A DNA stretch of 64,000 bases from the NCBI RefSeq assembly GCF_900099835.1, contig NZ_FNKP01000002.1, forward strand, positions 2,046,001-2,110,000. The letters are read 5' to 3'. The notes below the pieces were generated by a model that was given only the letters and a program-made list of their open reading frames with translations, did no database searches and was not told where the DNA came from. Every line of letters begins with the position of its first letter. Position 1 is the first letter of the stretch. Positions 43,256-52,904 of this stretch are shown piece by piece. A program made the translations under genes and the position numbers. This DNA comes from Paraburkholderia fungorum. Its GTDB lineage: Bacteria; Pseudomonadota; Gammaproteobacteria; Burkholderiales; Burkholderiaceae.

Positions 43256-44095
43256 TTACCACGCAACGGCGTAGAGATTGCCGAAGGCTTTGTCGAGCGC
43301 GGCGCGCACCGCCGGTGAATGCTGATAAATCGAAATGAACTTGCGGATACGCGGATCGTTCGCGCTTTCCGGGCGCACGACCCATTGAATCGCGTAATTC
43401 TTGTTCTCCAGACCGTCGAACAGCAACGCGCTATTCGGGTCTGCGGTGCCTGCAAGTTTGATGAAGCTCGGATAGCCTTGCGCGAGATCGACATCGTCGA
43501 GCGAGCGGGCCAGTTGCGACGCTTCAAGCTGAACGATCTTCAGATGCTTCGGGTTGTCGATAATGTCGAGCGTCGTCGCGCGATAGTCGATGCCCGGCTT
43601 CAACTTGATCAGCCCCGCGCGCTGAAGCAACAGCAAACCACGGCCACCGTTGACCGGATCGTTCGCAATTGCCACGGTCGCGCCGTCTTTCAATTCGTCG
43701 AAACGTTTGATCTTTTTCGAGTACAAGCCGATCTTCATGATCGTGCCAGGCGCAATGGCGATGAAGTAATAGCCGCCTTGCTTCTTCGCGTTCTCGAGAA
43801 ACGGAATGTGCTGGAAGTAATTGACGTCGATATCTTTATTCGCGAGCGCCGCGTTCGGCGTGTTCCAGTCAGTGAACTCGATGATCTTCACATCGAGTCC
43901 CTGCTCTTTCGCCTCGCGCGCAGCGACTTTCAATGCCTCGATTTGCGGACTGGTCGACGTGCCGATTTTCAGCGTGGGTGCGTCGGCGGCGTTCGCCTGC
44001 GTGGCGGGCAATTCCATCGACAGAACGAATGCACCGATCAATGCGAGCGTGGGCGTGTAGAAGAATTTCCGCATGGTAGATAGAGAAATGCGCAT
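43256..44095 (-). CDS. metQ: Methionine-binding protein MetQ (NlpA family)
   Basis: 279 residues. Signal sequence about 1-37 ending in an AxA site ('TQANAADAP'); no lipobox Cys, so it would be a soluble periplasmic protein, unlike E. coli MetQ lipoprotein. Family blocks: 'LKIGTSTSPQIEALKVA', 'DVNYFQHIPFLE', 'IAIAPGTIMKIGLYS' and 'KNYAIQWVVRPES'. First gene of the metQNI-sfnB-like-mntH string on the minus strand. An ATG at 44074 is an alternative start. Confidence 0.92.
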   Translation of the reverse strand: MRISLSTMRKFFYTPTLALIGAFVLSMELPATQANAADAPTLKIGTSTSPQIEALKVAAREAKEQGLDVKIIEFTDWNTPNAALANKDIDVNYFQHIPFLENAKKQGGYYFIAIAPGTIMKIGLYSKKIKRFDELKDGATVAIANDPVNGGRGLLLLQRAGLIKLKPGIDYRATTLDIIDNPKHLKIVQLEASQLARSLDDVDLAQGYPSFIKLAGTADPNSALLFDGLENKNYAIQWVVRPESANDPRIRKFISIYQHSPAVRAALDKAFGNLYAVAW

Positions 44096-44461
44096 GATGG
44101 ACTCGCAGAGTTGCTACGTGTTGTGTCGGGACGAGCCGGTCCACCTGCGTGCACTGAGTTTCGATCAGGCATGCCGGTCGGCATCGGAAAAACGGAAATC
44201 TGCAATGAGTGGCTGAACCACAGCGTGGCAGCGACAAAAGCGCTCAACGCACGGATCGATCAGCGGGGACAGCGGAAGGTCGGACAGGTCATCGCCTCTC
44301 TCCAGATGAGGTGCGAATCATCATAGAGGGCGAGAAACGGGCGGTCTACGAACGGATTTTCCGAAGGAAAGCGGTAAAAACGATTTGGACAAAAAACGCC
44401 GGGCGGTGCGATTGCACTGCCCGGCGTTCGATACTCTTCGATGCGTGCGTCACTCAGCAGG
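44096..44461. other. 366-bp gene-free region between metQ and opcM
   Basis: It must contain the metQ promoter; I cannot point to convincing -35/-10 boxes and found no SAM riboswitch-like structure. The opcM terminator lies at its right side. Confidence 0.4.
44391..44428 (-). terminator. Rho-independent terminator of the efflux operon
   Basis: AACGCCGGGC (44395-44404) pairs with GCCCGGCGTT (44419-44428), with an inner GTGC/GCAC stem. On the minus strand the stem is followed by TTTTTT. It begins about 34 bases after the opcM stop. Confidence 0.9.
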
Positions 44462-46057
44462 CTACTGCTTCGCCACCTGCTGCGCCGATGCCAAAGCCGG
44501 CGTAGAGCCAGAAGCCGGCGACACCGCTCCGACCGCCGTATCGGGCGTCTGCACGTTGCCCCAACCGCCACCCAATGCACGGATCAGATTCACCGTCGCC
44601 ACCGCCTGCGTGCCCTGCAAATGGCTCGCCTGCAATTGCGAAATCAGCACCTGCCGCTCGCCGTCGATCACATCCAGATAGCTGACCGCGCCCTCGGTGT
44701 ACTGCGTGCGCGACAGATGCGCCGCCCGTTGCGACGCGTCGACGGCCGTGTTCTGCTCGCGCATCTGATCGTCGAGCAGACGCAGATCGGCCAGGTTGTC
44801 CTCGACTTCGCGGAACGCGACGAGTATCTGCTGACGATACTGCGCGACATCCTCGTCGTACTTCGAGCGAGCCTGCGCGAGGTTCGCCTTGCGACGGCCG
44901 CCGTCGAACAATGGCAGCGTCAACGCGGTGCCCGCGAACGGCCCGAGAATAAACGCGCGGCTCGACCACATGAACAGATCGCCAAGTGTCGCCGATTCAA
45001 AACCCGCCGCGCCGGTGATATCCAGCTTCGGGAAGAACGCCGATTTCGCGAGACCCACACGCGCATTCGCCGCCTGCATCGCGCGCTCTGCCGCCGAGAT
45101 ATCCGGGCGACGTTCGAGCAATGCGGAAGGCAACCCGGCAGGCACGCGCACCGTCACCGGTGTGAGCGGTGCTTCGGCAAACGAGAAGTCCGCGGGCGGC
45201 TTGCCGAGCAGAATCGCGAGACTGTGCTCGGACGCCGCGCGCTGGCGCGCAACACCCACAGCATCGGCACGCGCACTCGCGAGCTCGTTGCGAGCCCGCG
45301 CCAGATCCAGTTCGCTGATATCACCTTCCTTGAATCGACGCTCGACGAGCTTCAGCGTGTCTTCGCGCAATGCAACGGTACGGCGGTACAGATCCTGATC
45401 GGTATCCAGTTCGCGCAACTGGAAGTAGTTCTGCGCGACGTCGGCCTGCAGCGACAGTTGCACCGACCGGAACAGCGCTTCACTTTGCCCTTCATCCGCG
45501 CGCGATGCGCTCACGTTCGAACTCACGCGCCCGAACAGATCCGCTTCATACGAAGCACCGACCTGCGCGCGCCAGATCGTGCCGGTCGTACCGCCCGCGC
45601 TGTCCGGCTGGAATTGCGACGCCGCCGACGCCCGCTCGCGCGTCGGACCAAAGCCCGCGTCGAGTTTCGGGAACCAGTCCGACTTCGCCGCTTGCGTCAC
45701 CGCACGTGCCTGCTGCACACGTGCTGCCGCTGCCTTCAGATCCTGGTTCGCGGCGGCGGCCTGCTCTTCCAGTGCGTTCAGTTGCGAGTCGCCGAAAATC
45801 GTCCACCATTCGCCGCGATGCGCGTCGTCGGCGGGCTGCGCCGGCTTCCACGTGCCGTTGTCCTGCGCGGATGGCGCGGACGCCACAGCAGTAGCCGATG
45901 CAGCCGGTGCTTCCTTGAACGCGACCGGCGTATCCACGTCCGGGCGCTTGTATGTCGGCTCGACCGAGCACGCAGCGAGCAGCGCGACCAGTAATGCGCT
46001 GGTAGCCGCGCGGCCCCATCCGCTCAACGGTGCAATGCTAGTTTCAAAGCGTTCCAT
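44462..46057 (-). CDS. opcM: RND efflux outer-membrane channel, OpcM/OprC type
   Basis: 531 residues. N-terminal lipoprotein signal with lipobox LLAAC (Cys30 acylated), then the NodT/TolC-family repeats: 'EPTYKRPDVDTP', 'WWTIFGDSQLNALEEQA', 'LLERRPDISAAERAMQAANA' (shortened). Trimeric outer-membrane tunnel for the RND pump encoded upstream. GAGGAGA precedes the ATG; 13 bp after ceoB. Last gene of the operon. Confidence 0.92.
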   Translation of the reverse strand: MERFETSIAPLSGWGRAATSALLVALLAACSVEPTYKRPDVDTPVAFKEAPAASATAVASAPSAQDNGTWKPAQPADDAHRGEWWTIFGDSQLNALEEQAAAANQDLKAAAARVQQARAVTQAAKSDWFPKLDAGFGPTRERASAASQFQPDSAGGTTGTIWRAQVGASYEADLFGRVSSNVSASRADEGQSEALFRSVQLSLQADVAQNYFQLRELDTDQDLYRRTVALREDTLKLVERRFKEGDISELDLARARNELASARADAVGVARQRAASEHSLAILLGKPPADFSFAEAPLTPVTVRVPAGLPSALLERRPDISAAERAMQAANARVGLAKSAFFPKLDITGAAGFESATLGDLFMWSSRAFILGPFAGTALTLPLFDGGRRKANLAQARSKYDEDVAQYRQQILVAFREVEDNLADLRLLDDQMREQNTAVDASQRAAHLSRTQYTEGAVSYLDVIDGERQVLISQLQASHLQGTQAVATVNLIRALGGGWGNVQTPDTAVGAVSPASGSTPALASAQQVAKQ

Positions 46058-46070
46058 TATTGTTTTCTCC

Positions 46071-49000
46071 TCACGCGTCCGTCACCGGCGCGCCATAGTG
46101 CGGCGAATCTTTCTGCGCGACGTGAATCGTCCCGCCAGCGAGCGTGCGCAGCACCACATAGAACACAGGCGTCAGCATCAGCCCGAACAGCGTGACGCCG
46201 AGCATGCCGAAGAACACCGCAATCCCCATCGCGTGACGCATTTCCGAACCGGCTCCGGTCGACAACACCAGCGGCACCACGCCCATGATGAATGCGATCG
46301 ACGTCATCAGAATAGGCCGCAGACGCAGACGGCTCGCCTCGATGGCCGCCGACAGCGGCGTGTGTCCGTCATGCTCCAGCTCGCGAGCGAACTCGACGAT
46401 CAGGATCGCGTTCTTCGCCGACAAGCCCACCAGCACCATCAAACCGATCTGCGTGAAGATGTTGTTGTCGCCACCGAGCAGCCACACGCCCGTCAGCGCG
46501 GACAACACGCTCATCGGCACGATCAGGATCACGGCGAGCGGCAGCGTCAGGCTTTCATACAGCGCGGCGAGCACGAGGAACACGAGCAGTACGCTGATCG
46601 GGAACACCCACATGCCTGCGTTGCCGGCAAGAAGCTGCTGATACGTCAGGTCGGTCCATTCGAGCTTCACGCCACGCGGCAACACTTCCGCCGCGACACG
46701 CTCGGCGGCAGCCTGCGCCTGTCCCGACGAGAAGCCCGGAGCGGGTCCACCGTTGATATCCGCGGCGGTGTAGCCGTTGTAACGCACCACCATTTCTGGA
46801 CCGTAGGTCGGTGTGACTGTCACCAGCGACGACAGCGGAACCATATCGCCAGCAGCATTGCGCGTCTTCAGTTGCAGGATGTCGTCCGCACGCTGACGGA
46901 ACGGCGCGTCCGCCTGCACTCGCACCTGATACACACGGCCGAAGCGGTTGAAGTCGTTCACGTACAGCGAACCGAGGTAAATCTGCATCGTGTCGAACAC
47001 GTCCGTGACCGGCACACCGAGTTGCTTCGCCTTCACACGATCCAGGTCCACGTTCAGTTGCGGCACGTTGATCTGATAGCTGGAGAAGGTCGGGCCGAGT
47101 TCAGGCGTTTGCGCTGCGCGCTTCACGAAGGCTTCGGCGGCCTTGTTCAACTCCGCGTAACCGAGCGCGCCGTGGTCCTCCAGTTGCATCTTGAAACCGC
47201 CGAGCGTGCCGAGACCGAGCACCGGCGGGGGCGGAAACACCGCGACAAACGAGTCCTTGATCGCGCCGTATTGCTGATTCAACGCACCCGCAATTGCACC
47301 AGCCGACAGTGCCTTGCCGTGACGATCCGCGAATGGCTTGAGCTTGACGAACACCACCCCCGCGCTCGAACTATTCGTGAAGCCGTTCACCGACAGACCT
47401 GGAAACTCCACCGCGCTTTCCACGCCCGGTTGCTTCAGCGCAATCGCGCTCATGTCGCGAATCACCTTCTCGGTACGATCGAGCGTTGCACCATTCGGCA
47501 ACTGCGCGAAGGCAATCAGATACTCCTTGTCCTGCGCCGGCACGAAGCCGCCGGGCACGAGACGCGACATCAGCACCGTTGCGCCGAGCAGGATCGCGTA
47601 GACCGCGAGCATCGCGCCTTTACGGCGCAATACGCCAGTGACGCCGCGTCCATAAGCCTGCGAGCCACGATGAAACACCTTGTTGAAGCGCTTGAAGAAG
47701 CCGCCGAGCACGCGGTTCATCGCACGTGTCACGACGTCTTCCTTCGCGCCGTGACCGCGCAACAGCAGTGCGGACAATGCGGGCGACAACGTCAGCGAGT
47801 TGAATGCCGAGATCACCGTCGAGATCGCGATGGTCATCGCGAACTGCTTGTAGAACTGCCCCGTCAGACCCGTCATGAACGCGAGCGGCACGAACACGGC
47901 AACCAGCGTCAACGCAATGGCGATGATCGGCCCGCTCACTTCCTGCATCGCTTTATACGTCGCGTCGCGCGCACTCAGCCCGTTTTCGATATTCCGCTCG
48001 ACGTTTTCCACCACCACGATCGCATCGTCCACCACGATCCCGATGGCAAGCACCATGCCGAACAACGACAACGCGTTAATCGAGAAGCCAAACGCGAGCA
48101 GCAGCGAGAACGTCCCGACAATCGACACCGGCACCGCGATCAACGGAATGATCGACGCGCGCCACGTTTGCAGGAACACGATCACGACGATCACGACCAG
48201 CGCAATCGCTTCGAGCAACGTATGCACGACCGCTTCGATACTTGAGCGCACAAACTGCGTCGGGTCATAGACGATGCGGTATTCGACGCCAGCGGGCATG
48301 TCCGCCGACAACTCCTTCATCGCTTCGCGCACCTGATCCGAAATTGCCAGCGAGTTCGCACCCGGCGCCTGGTTGATTGCGAGCGCCACGGCCGGTTTGT
48401 TGTCGAGCAGCGAACGCAGCCCATATTCCGAAGCCGCGAGTTCGATCCGCGCGATGTCACGCAGATAAGTCACCGCGCCATCAGGTGCAGTCTTGACGAC
48501 GATATCGCCGAATTCGCCTTCGGTCTTCAGACGGCCGCGCGCATTCACTGACAGTTGCAACTGCGTGCCCGGCACCGAAGGCGAGCCGCCGATCACACCG
48601 GCCGCCACCTGAATGTTCTGCTCGCGAATCGCGTTAACCACTTCCGTCGCGGTCAGGTTGCGTTGCGCGACTTTCTGCGGATCGAGCCAGACACGCATCG
48701 CGTAATCGCCCGAACCCCACAACTGCACTTCGCCGACGCCCTGAATCCGCGCAAGCCGGTCCTTGACGTTCAGCAGCGCGTAGTTGCGCAGATACGTCAT
48801 GTCGTAGCGGTTATTCGGCGAAATCAGGTGGACCACCATCGTCAGCGTAGGCGAGCTTTTGATGGTCGTGACGCCGAGCCGCTGTACGTCTTCCGGCAAA
48901 CGCGGCAACGCCTGATTGACGCGGTTCTGCACGAGTTGCGTCGCGAGGTCGGGGTTCGTGCCGAGCTTGAAGGTCACCGTGAGCGTGAGATTGCCGTCGC

Positions 49001-49256
49001 TATTCGCTTGCGACTGCATATACAGCATGTTCTCGACGCCGTTGATCTGCTCTTCGAGCGGCGAAGCGACCGCTTCTGCAATCACTTTCGGATTCGCGCC
49101 CGGATATTGCGCGTGCACGACCACCGAAGGCGGCACAACTTCCGGGTACTCCGAGATAGGCAGCTTGAAGAGCGAAATGATGCCCCCGAGCAGGATCAAT
49201 ACCGACAACACGCCAGCAAAGATCGGCCGATCGATGAAGAATTTGGATATGTTCAT
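46071..49256 (-). CDS. ceoB: RND multidrug efflux pump, HAE-1 family (CeoB/BpeF type)
   Basis: 1061 residues, full length for the family. Twelve membrane spans with two large periplasmic loops. The proton-relay pair is seen in 'GIVVDDAIVVVENVERN' and Lys in the later TM10 part ('GLSAKNAILIVEFARE'). N-terminal 'FFIDRPIFAGVLSVLI' is canonical. Exports drugs such as chloramphenicol, trimethoprim and salicylate in the Burkholderia homologues; substrate range here is inferred. Confidence 0.95.
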   Translation of the reverse strand: MNISKFFIDRPIFAGVLSVLILLGGIISLFKLPISEYPEVVPPSVVVHAQYPGANPKVIAEAVASPLEEQINGVENMLYMQSQANSDGNLTLTVTFKLGTNPDLATQLVQNRVNQALPRLPEDVQRLGVTTIKSSPTLTMVVHLISPNNRYDMTYLRNYALLNVKDRLARIQGVGEVQLWGSGDYAMRVWLDPQKVAQRNLTATEVVNAIREQNIQVAAGVIGGSPSVPGTQLQLSVNARGRLKTEGEFGDIVVKTAPDGAVTYLRDIARIELAASEYGLRSLLDNKPAVALAINQAPGANSLAISDQVREAMKELSADMPAGVEYRIVYDPTQFVRSSIEAVVHTLLEAIALVVIVVIVFLQTWRASIIPLIAVPVSIVGTFSLLLAFGFSINALSLFGMVLAIGIVVDDAIVVVENVERNIENGLSARDATYKAMQEVSGPIIAIALTLVAVFVPLAFMTGLTGQFYKQFAMTIAISTVISAFNSLTLSPALSALLLRGHGAKEDVVTRAMNRVLGGFFKRFNKVFHRGSQAYGRGVTGVLRRKGAMLAVYAILLGATVLMSRLVPGGFVPAQDKEYLIAFAQLPNGATLDRTEKVIRDMSAIALKQPGVESAVEFPGLSVNGFTNSSSAGVVFVKLKPFADRHGKALSAGAIAGALNQQYGAIKDSFVAVFPPPPVLGLGTLGGFKMQLEDHGALGYAELNKAAEAFVKRAAQTPELGPTFSSYQINVPQLNVDLDRVKAKQLGVPVTDVFDTMQIYLGSLYVNDFNRFGRVYQVRVQADAPFRQRADDILQLKTRNAAGDMVPLSSLVTVTPTYGPEMVVRYNGYTAADINGGPAPGFSSGQAQAAAERVAAEVLPRGVKLEWTDLTYQQLLAGNAGMWVFPISVLLVFLVLAALYESLTLPLAVILIVPMSVLSALTGVWLLGGDNNIFTQIGLMVLVGLSAKNAILIVEFARELEHDGHTPLSAAIEASRLRLRPILMTSIAFIMGVVPLVLSTGAGSEMRHAMGIAVFFGMLGVTLFGLMLTPVFYVVLRTLAGGTIHVAQKDSPHYGAPVTDA

Positions 49257-49329
49257 GGGAAGCTCTTAACGTTGAAGCATGCGGTTGGAGCATGCGCCGC
49301 GCGCGATCGATGCGCGCGGCGCACGAGGC

Positions 49330-50601
49330 TCACGAGTTCTTGCCCGCTGCTTTGGTGCGCGACTGCGTTTGCGCGTCAGTCTGTGGCTGCGTTGTTTTCG
49401 ACGCTGGCGCTGGCGTTTGCGTTTGCGCGAGCGGCGCGCTGTCGGGGTCCTGATCGGCTGTCATCGGCACCATATGGGCGCGCACCGCATCGCCCGGACG
49501 CACGCGCTGAATACCGTTGACGACGATCCGGTCGGAGGCCTTCAGCCCGCCCTTCACGACGCGAAGATTGCCCTGCATGTCGCCCACGGCCACTTCGCGA
49601 TACACGACGTGATTGTTCTGATCGACCACCAGCACGAACTTCTTGTCCTGATCGGTGCCGACCGCTGCGTCGTCGATCAACAGTGCAGCATGCGGCGCGC
49701 TGCCGCCCACTTTCACCCGTGCATAGAGGCCGGGAATCAACGCTCCGTCTTCGTTGTCGAAACGCGCGCGCACGCGGATCGTGCCCGACGACGTATCGAG
49801 ACGGTTATCCACCGACTCGATCGTGCCGCTGCGCGAGTAACCGCTTTCGTCCGCGAGACCGAGTTCGACCGGCACCTTGCTGCCGTCTTTCGCGCGGCTC
49901 AGGTATTGCAGATACGTTTGTTCGTCCGCGTCGAACGATGCGTAGATCGGCGATACCGACACGAGCGTGGTCAACGGCGTCGAGTTCGCCCCTGCCGAGA
50001 CCACGTTGCCCACCGTGATTTCCGCGCGCGACACGCGGCCCGCAACCGGCGCGACAATCTTCGTGTAGCCAAGATTGATGCGCGCGGTTTCGACCGCGGC
50101 CTGTGCGGCCTTCAGGTTCGCGCTCGCCTCGCGGGCGGCGTTCTGCTTCTCGTCGTAATCCCGTTTGGCGATGGCGTTATCGGCGATCAATCGTTGCGCG
50201 CGCTCCCAGTCGCTCTGCGTATAACCGGTGCGCGCTTGTGCGGCAGCGAGTTGCGCTTCGGCGCGATCCACTTCGGCGGCATACGGACGCGGGTCGATCA
50301 CGAACAGCGTGTCGCCCTTCTTCACCAGCGCGCCGTCCTTGAAGTTGACCGAGACGATCGTGCCCGGCACCTGCGAACGAACGTCCACTTTTTCGACCGC
50401 TTCGAGACGGCCCGAATAGCTCTGCCAGTCGGTGATGGTTTTCTGCACCACGGTGGCCACATCGACTTCGGGCACGATGGTCGGTGCGGCAGGCGAGCTT
50501 GCATCGACGCGAATCGCGCCAAAGGTGCCCAGCCCGGCCACGACGACCACGGCTAGCGCGGCAATCGCCACACGGCGACGGGAAAGAGGAAGGATAGTCA
50601 T
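49330..50601 (-). CDS. ceoA: RND efflux periplasmic adaptor (CeoA/BpeE type)
   Basis: 423 residues. N-terminal membrane/signal segment (about 8-28), lipoyl half-motifs ('GRLEAVEKVDVRSQVPGTI' and 'IVAPVAGRVSRAEI'), hairpin of coiled coils about 105-165, beta-barrel 'LVSVSPIYASFDADEQ'. C-terminal about 45 residues are Gln/Thr/Ala-rich. Bridges the pump and the outer-membrane channel. GGGAGC precedes the ATG; 73 bp to ceoB. Confidence 0.93.
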   Translation of the reverse strand: MTILPLSRRRVAIAALAVVVVAGLGTFGAIRVDASSPAAPTIVPEVDVATVVQKTITDWQSYSGRLEAVEKVDVRSQVPGTIVSVNFKDGALVKKGDTLFVIDPRPYAAEVDRAEAQLAAAQARTGYTQSDWERAQRLIADNAIAKRDYDEKQNAAREASANLKAAQAAVETARINLGYTKIVAPVAGRVSRAEITVGNVVSAGANSTPLTTLVSVSPIYASFDADEQTYLQYLSRAKDGSKVPVELGLADESGYSRSGTIESVDNRLDTSSGTIRVRARFDNEDGALIPGLYARVKVGGSAPHAALLIDDAAVGTDQDKKFVLVVDQNNHVVYREVAVGDMQGNLRVVKGGLKASDRIVVNGIQRVRPGDAVRAHMVPMTADQDPDSAPLAQTQTPAPASKTTQPQTDAQTQSRTKAAGKNS

Positions 50602-50646
50602 GAGAAGCTCCCGGTATCGTTGATTGAATTTCTGTTTATGTCGGTT

Positions 50647-51522
50647 TCAGCGATGGGCGCGCGCGTCGAATCGCCACTGAAAAAAGCGCACCGCTTCCTG
50701 CAAAGCGGGCGGATGATCGGCGAGCGCAGCGTGCGAAACGCTCGGATAGCGGACCACCTGGGTCAGCACACCCGCGTCGATCAGACTGCTCGCGTATTTC
50801 TCCGCTTCCACATGCAGCACGTCGTTTTGCGCCGTCGCGATCAGCGTGGCGGGCAAGCCCGCAAGCCGCGCCGACTCGAGCGGAGCGGCATACGGATGCA
50901 TGCGTTGCGACGCTTGCGGCAGATACGCGCGATAACACGCCGCGCACTCTTTTGCGGTGATATCCGAGCCCAAACGCTTTTCGTCGCCGAGACGTGTGAG
51001 GCTCGGATCGAGCATTGGGCCGAATAACGCTTGCGCAGAAATCTGCACATCGCCGCGATCTCGCGCGATAAAAGCGAGGCAGTTAGCCAGTTGCCCGCCC
51101 GCGTCGTGGCCCGCTACGCCAACCTTCCGGCTATTGCCGCCAAAGGCACGGGCGCGCGTCTGCACCCACAATGCAGCGCGATGTGCGTCCTCCGGCGCGG
51201 CCGGAAACGGAAACTGCGGCGCAAGCGAATAACCCACCGACACGACTAATGCCGGTAAGTGTTCTGCGAAATAGCGCGCGGCATAGTCGGCCTGATCGAT
51301 CGAGCCCTTGGTGAAGCCGCCGCCGTGGAAATAAAGCAGTACAGGCAGTGCGGTTTTCTTTGCCTGCCGGTACAAACGCAACGTAATGTCCTGCGCGTGC
51401 CCTTCAATCTGCACGTCAGTGACGTCGAGAGCCGTGTCATCAGCCTCTGACAACCCGCCGTCGGCGGGCACAAAGGAGTACGGCGGTTTAAATGCATCCA
51501 TGTCGAGCCGCGCAATGCGCAT
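50647..51522 (-). CDS. llpE: Lipase-like alpha/beta hydrolase (LlpE type) with Asp at the nucleophile position
   Basis: 291 residues, hormone-sensitive-lipase-like fold: oxyanion motif HGGG at 66-69, and late Asp ('AQNDVLHVE') and His ('PSVSHAAL') in place. The nucleophile elbow, normally GDSAGG, reads G138-H-D140-A-G-G: the catalytic Ser is Asp (codon GAC). The gene is the first of the operon, divergent from the LysR regulator, exactly as llpE lies in the ceo locus of Burkholderia. Either an Asp-nucleophile enzyme or catalytically changed. Confidence 0.88.
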   Translation of the reverse strand: MRIARLDMDAFKPPYSFVPADGGLSEADDTALDVTDVQIEGHAQDITLRLYRQAKKTALPVLLYFHGGGFTKGSIDQADYAARYFAEHLPALVVSVGYSLAPQFPFPAAPEDAHRAALWVQTRARAFGGNSRKVGVAGHDAGGQLANCLAFIARDRGDVQISAQALFGPMLDPSLTRLGDEKRLGSDITAKECAACYRAYLPQASQRMHPYAAPLESARLAGLPATLIATAQNDVLHVEAEKYASSLIDAGVLTQVVRYPSVSHAALADHPPALQEAVRFFQWRFDARAHR

Positions 51523-51675
51523 AGAACTTCAATGGTGCGAATTGTGGGTTCGGCAGAGCCTTAAATAAATGCCTATAATCCGTCATCACAATTCGGCGCC
51601 TCTGAACAATCGAGTGTGATTGCTCTGCGGATTCTCATTCCGCCCGATGCGCCCGCCCCTTTCTGGAGGTTTGCA
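51523..51675. promoter_or_regulatory. Divergent promoter region of the efflux locus
   Basis: A 9-bp inverted repeat CGAATTGTG (51538-51546) and CACAATTCG (51587-51595) brackets a TATAAT hexamer (51574-51579) oriented towards the LysR gene. The arms lie 49 bases apart, centre to centre. Probable binding sites of the LysR regulator. Confidence 0.6.
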
Positions 51676-52680
51676 ATGGACCGGCTTCAGGCCATGCAAG
51701 TGTTCACGCGCGTCGTCGACACCAATAGCTTTACCCGTGCAGCAGAAACGCTCGACCTGCCGCGCGCATCCGTCACCACGATCATTCAGAATCTCGAAGC
51801 GTTCCTTGGCACGCGTCTGATGCACCGGACCACGCGGCGTTTGTCGCTGACACCGGACGGCGCCGCTTATTACGAACGCTGCGTGCGCATCCTCGCGGAC
51901 GTCGAAGAGACCGAAGCCAGTTTTCAGAGCGGCAATAAGAAGCCGCACGGCAAGCTGCGCATCGATATGCCGGGGTCGATTGGCCGCCTGCTGGTGATTC
52001 CTTCGCTGTGTGAATTCCACACGCGCTACCCGGATATCGATCTGCAACTCGGCTTGTCGGACCGGCCGGTGGATCTGTTGCAGGAAGGCGTGGACTGCGT
52101 GGTGCGCGTCGGCGCGCTACAGGATTCGTCGCTGGTGGCGCGGCGTATCGGCCTGTTCGAAGGCGTGACCTGCGCGGCGCCGGACTACATCGAACGCGCC
52201 GGCATACCGACCTCACTCGAAGACCTGGAGAATCACAAAGCGGTCAATTACTTCTCGAGCCGCACAGGCCGGACGATCGACTGGGCCTTTATGGTGGAAG
52301 GCAAAGAGGTTGAAGTGAAGATGAAGAGCATCGTGTCGGTGAACGATGCAGACGCCTATGTGACTTGCGGCGTGGAGGGCTTCGGCCTGATTCAGCCGGC
52401 GCTCTTCATGGTGCTGCCGCATTTGCGTTCGGGTCAGCTGGTCGAAGTGTTGCCGGAACTGAAACCGCTGCCGATGCCCATTTCTGCGGTCTATCCACAC
52501 AGTCGCCATCTGTCGCCGAAAGTCCGTGTTTTCGTAGACTGGATCGCGGAGTTGTTCGACCGCTGCCCATTGCTCAGCGGACGCGGCAGCCTCGACGCAA
52601 CCTGCACGAAACGTACTTTCGAAGAACGCGAGTCCGCGCCGATGCTCGATACGCCGGTGATTACCGAATGGGTTGCATAA
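51676..52680 (+). CDS. ceoR: LysR-family regulator of the efflux operon (CeoR/BpeT type)
   Basis: 334 residues from ATG 51676 (GGAGG 8 bases upstream). HTH 'NSFTRAAETLDLPRASVTTI' at about 18-38, effector domain about 90-300. It reads away from llpE-ceoA-ceoB-opcM, as ceoR/bpeT do in Burkholderia, where salicylate-type inducers activate the pump through it. The C-terminal about 35 residues extend beyond the usual LysR length. Confidence 0.9.
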   Translation: MDRLQAMQVFTRVVDTNSFTRAAETLDLPRASVTTIIQNLEAFLGTRLMHRTTRRLSLTPDGAAYYERCVRILADVEETEASFQSGNKKPHGKLRIDMPGSIGRLLVIPSLCEFHTRYPDIDLQLGLSDRPVDLLQEGVDCVVRVGALQDSSLVARRIGLFEGVTCAAPDYIERAGIPTSLEDLENHKAVNYFSSRTGRTIDWAFMVEGKEVEVKMKSIVSVNDADAYVTCGVEGFGLIQPALFMVLPHLRSGQLVEVLPELKPLPMPISAVYPHSRHLSPKVRVFVDWIAELFDRCPLLSGRGSLDATCTKRTFEERESAPMLDTPVITEWVA

Positions 52681-52904
52681 GTCCCTGAAGTCTTTTCGAA
52701 TAGAAGTACAGAATCTGGAACAGTGAATTCCAACCGCGGCTCTAATGCTGCGTTTGGCCCGGTTTTAAAGGCTATTTCCATCATTGTTCCGGATTCGCGA
52801 CAATTCATTTCGCGATTCCGCGATTTATCCGCTCGGCGTCAAAGTCTACATTTCACCCTGTCGCGGCACCTCACGTGCTGCAAACGAATCGACAGGAGTG
52901 GATC

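Noticed and set aside
45579..48245. 888-codon open frame on the plus strand opposite opcM and ceoB
   Set aside because: His/Arg/Gln-rich antisense shadow of two well-supported efflux genes, typical of high-GC codon bias.
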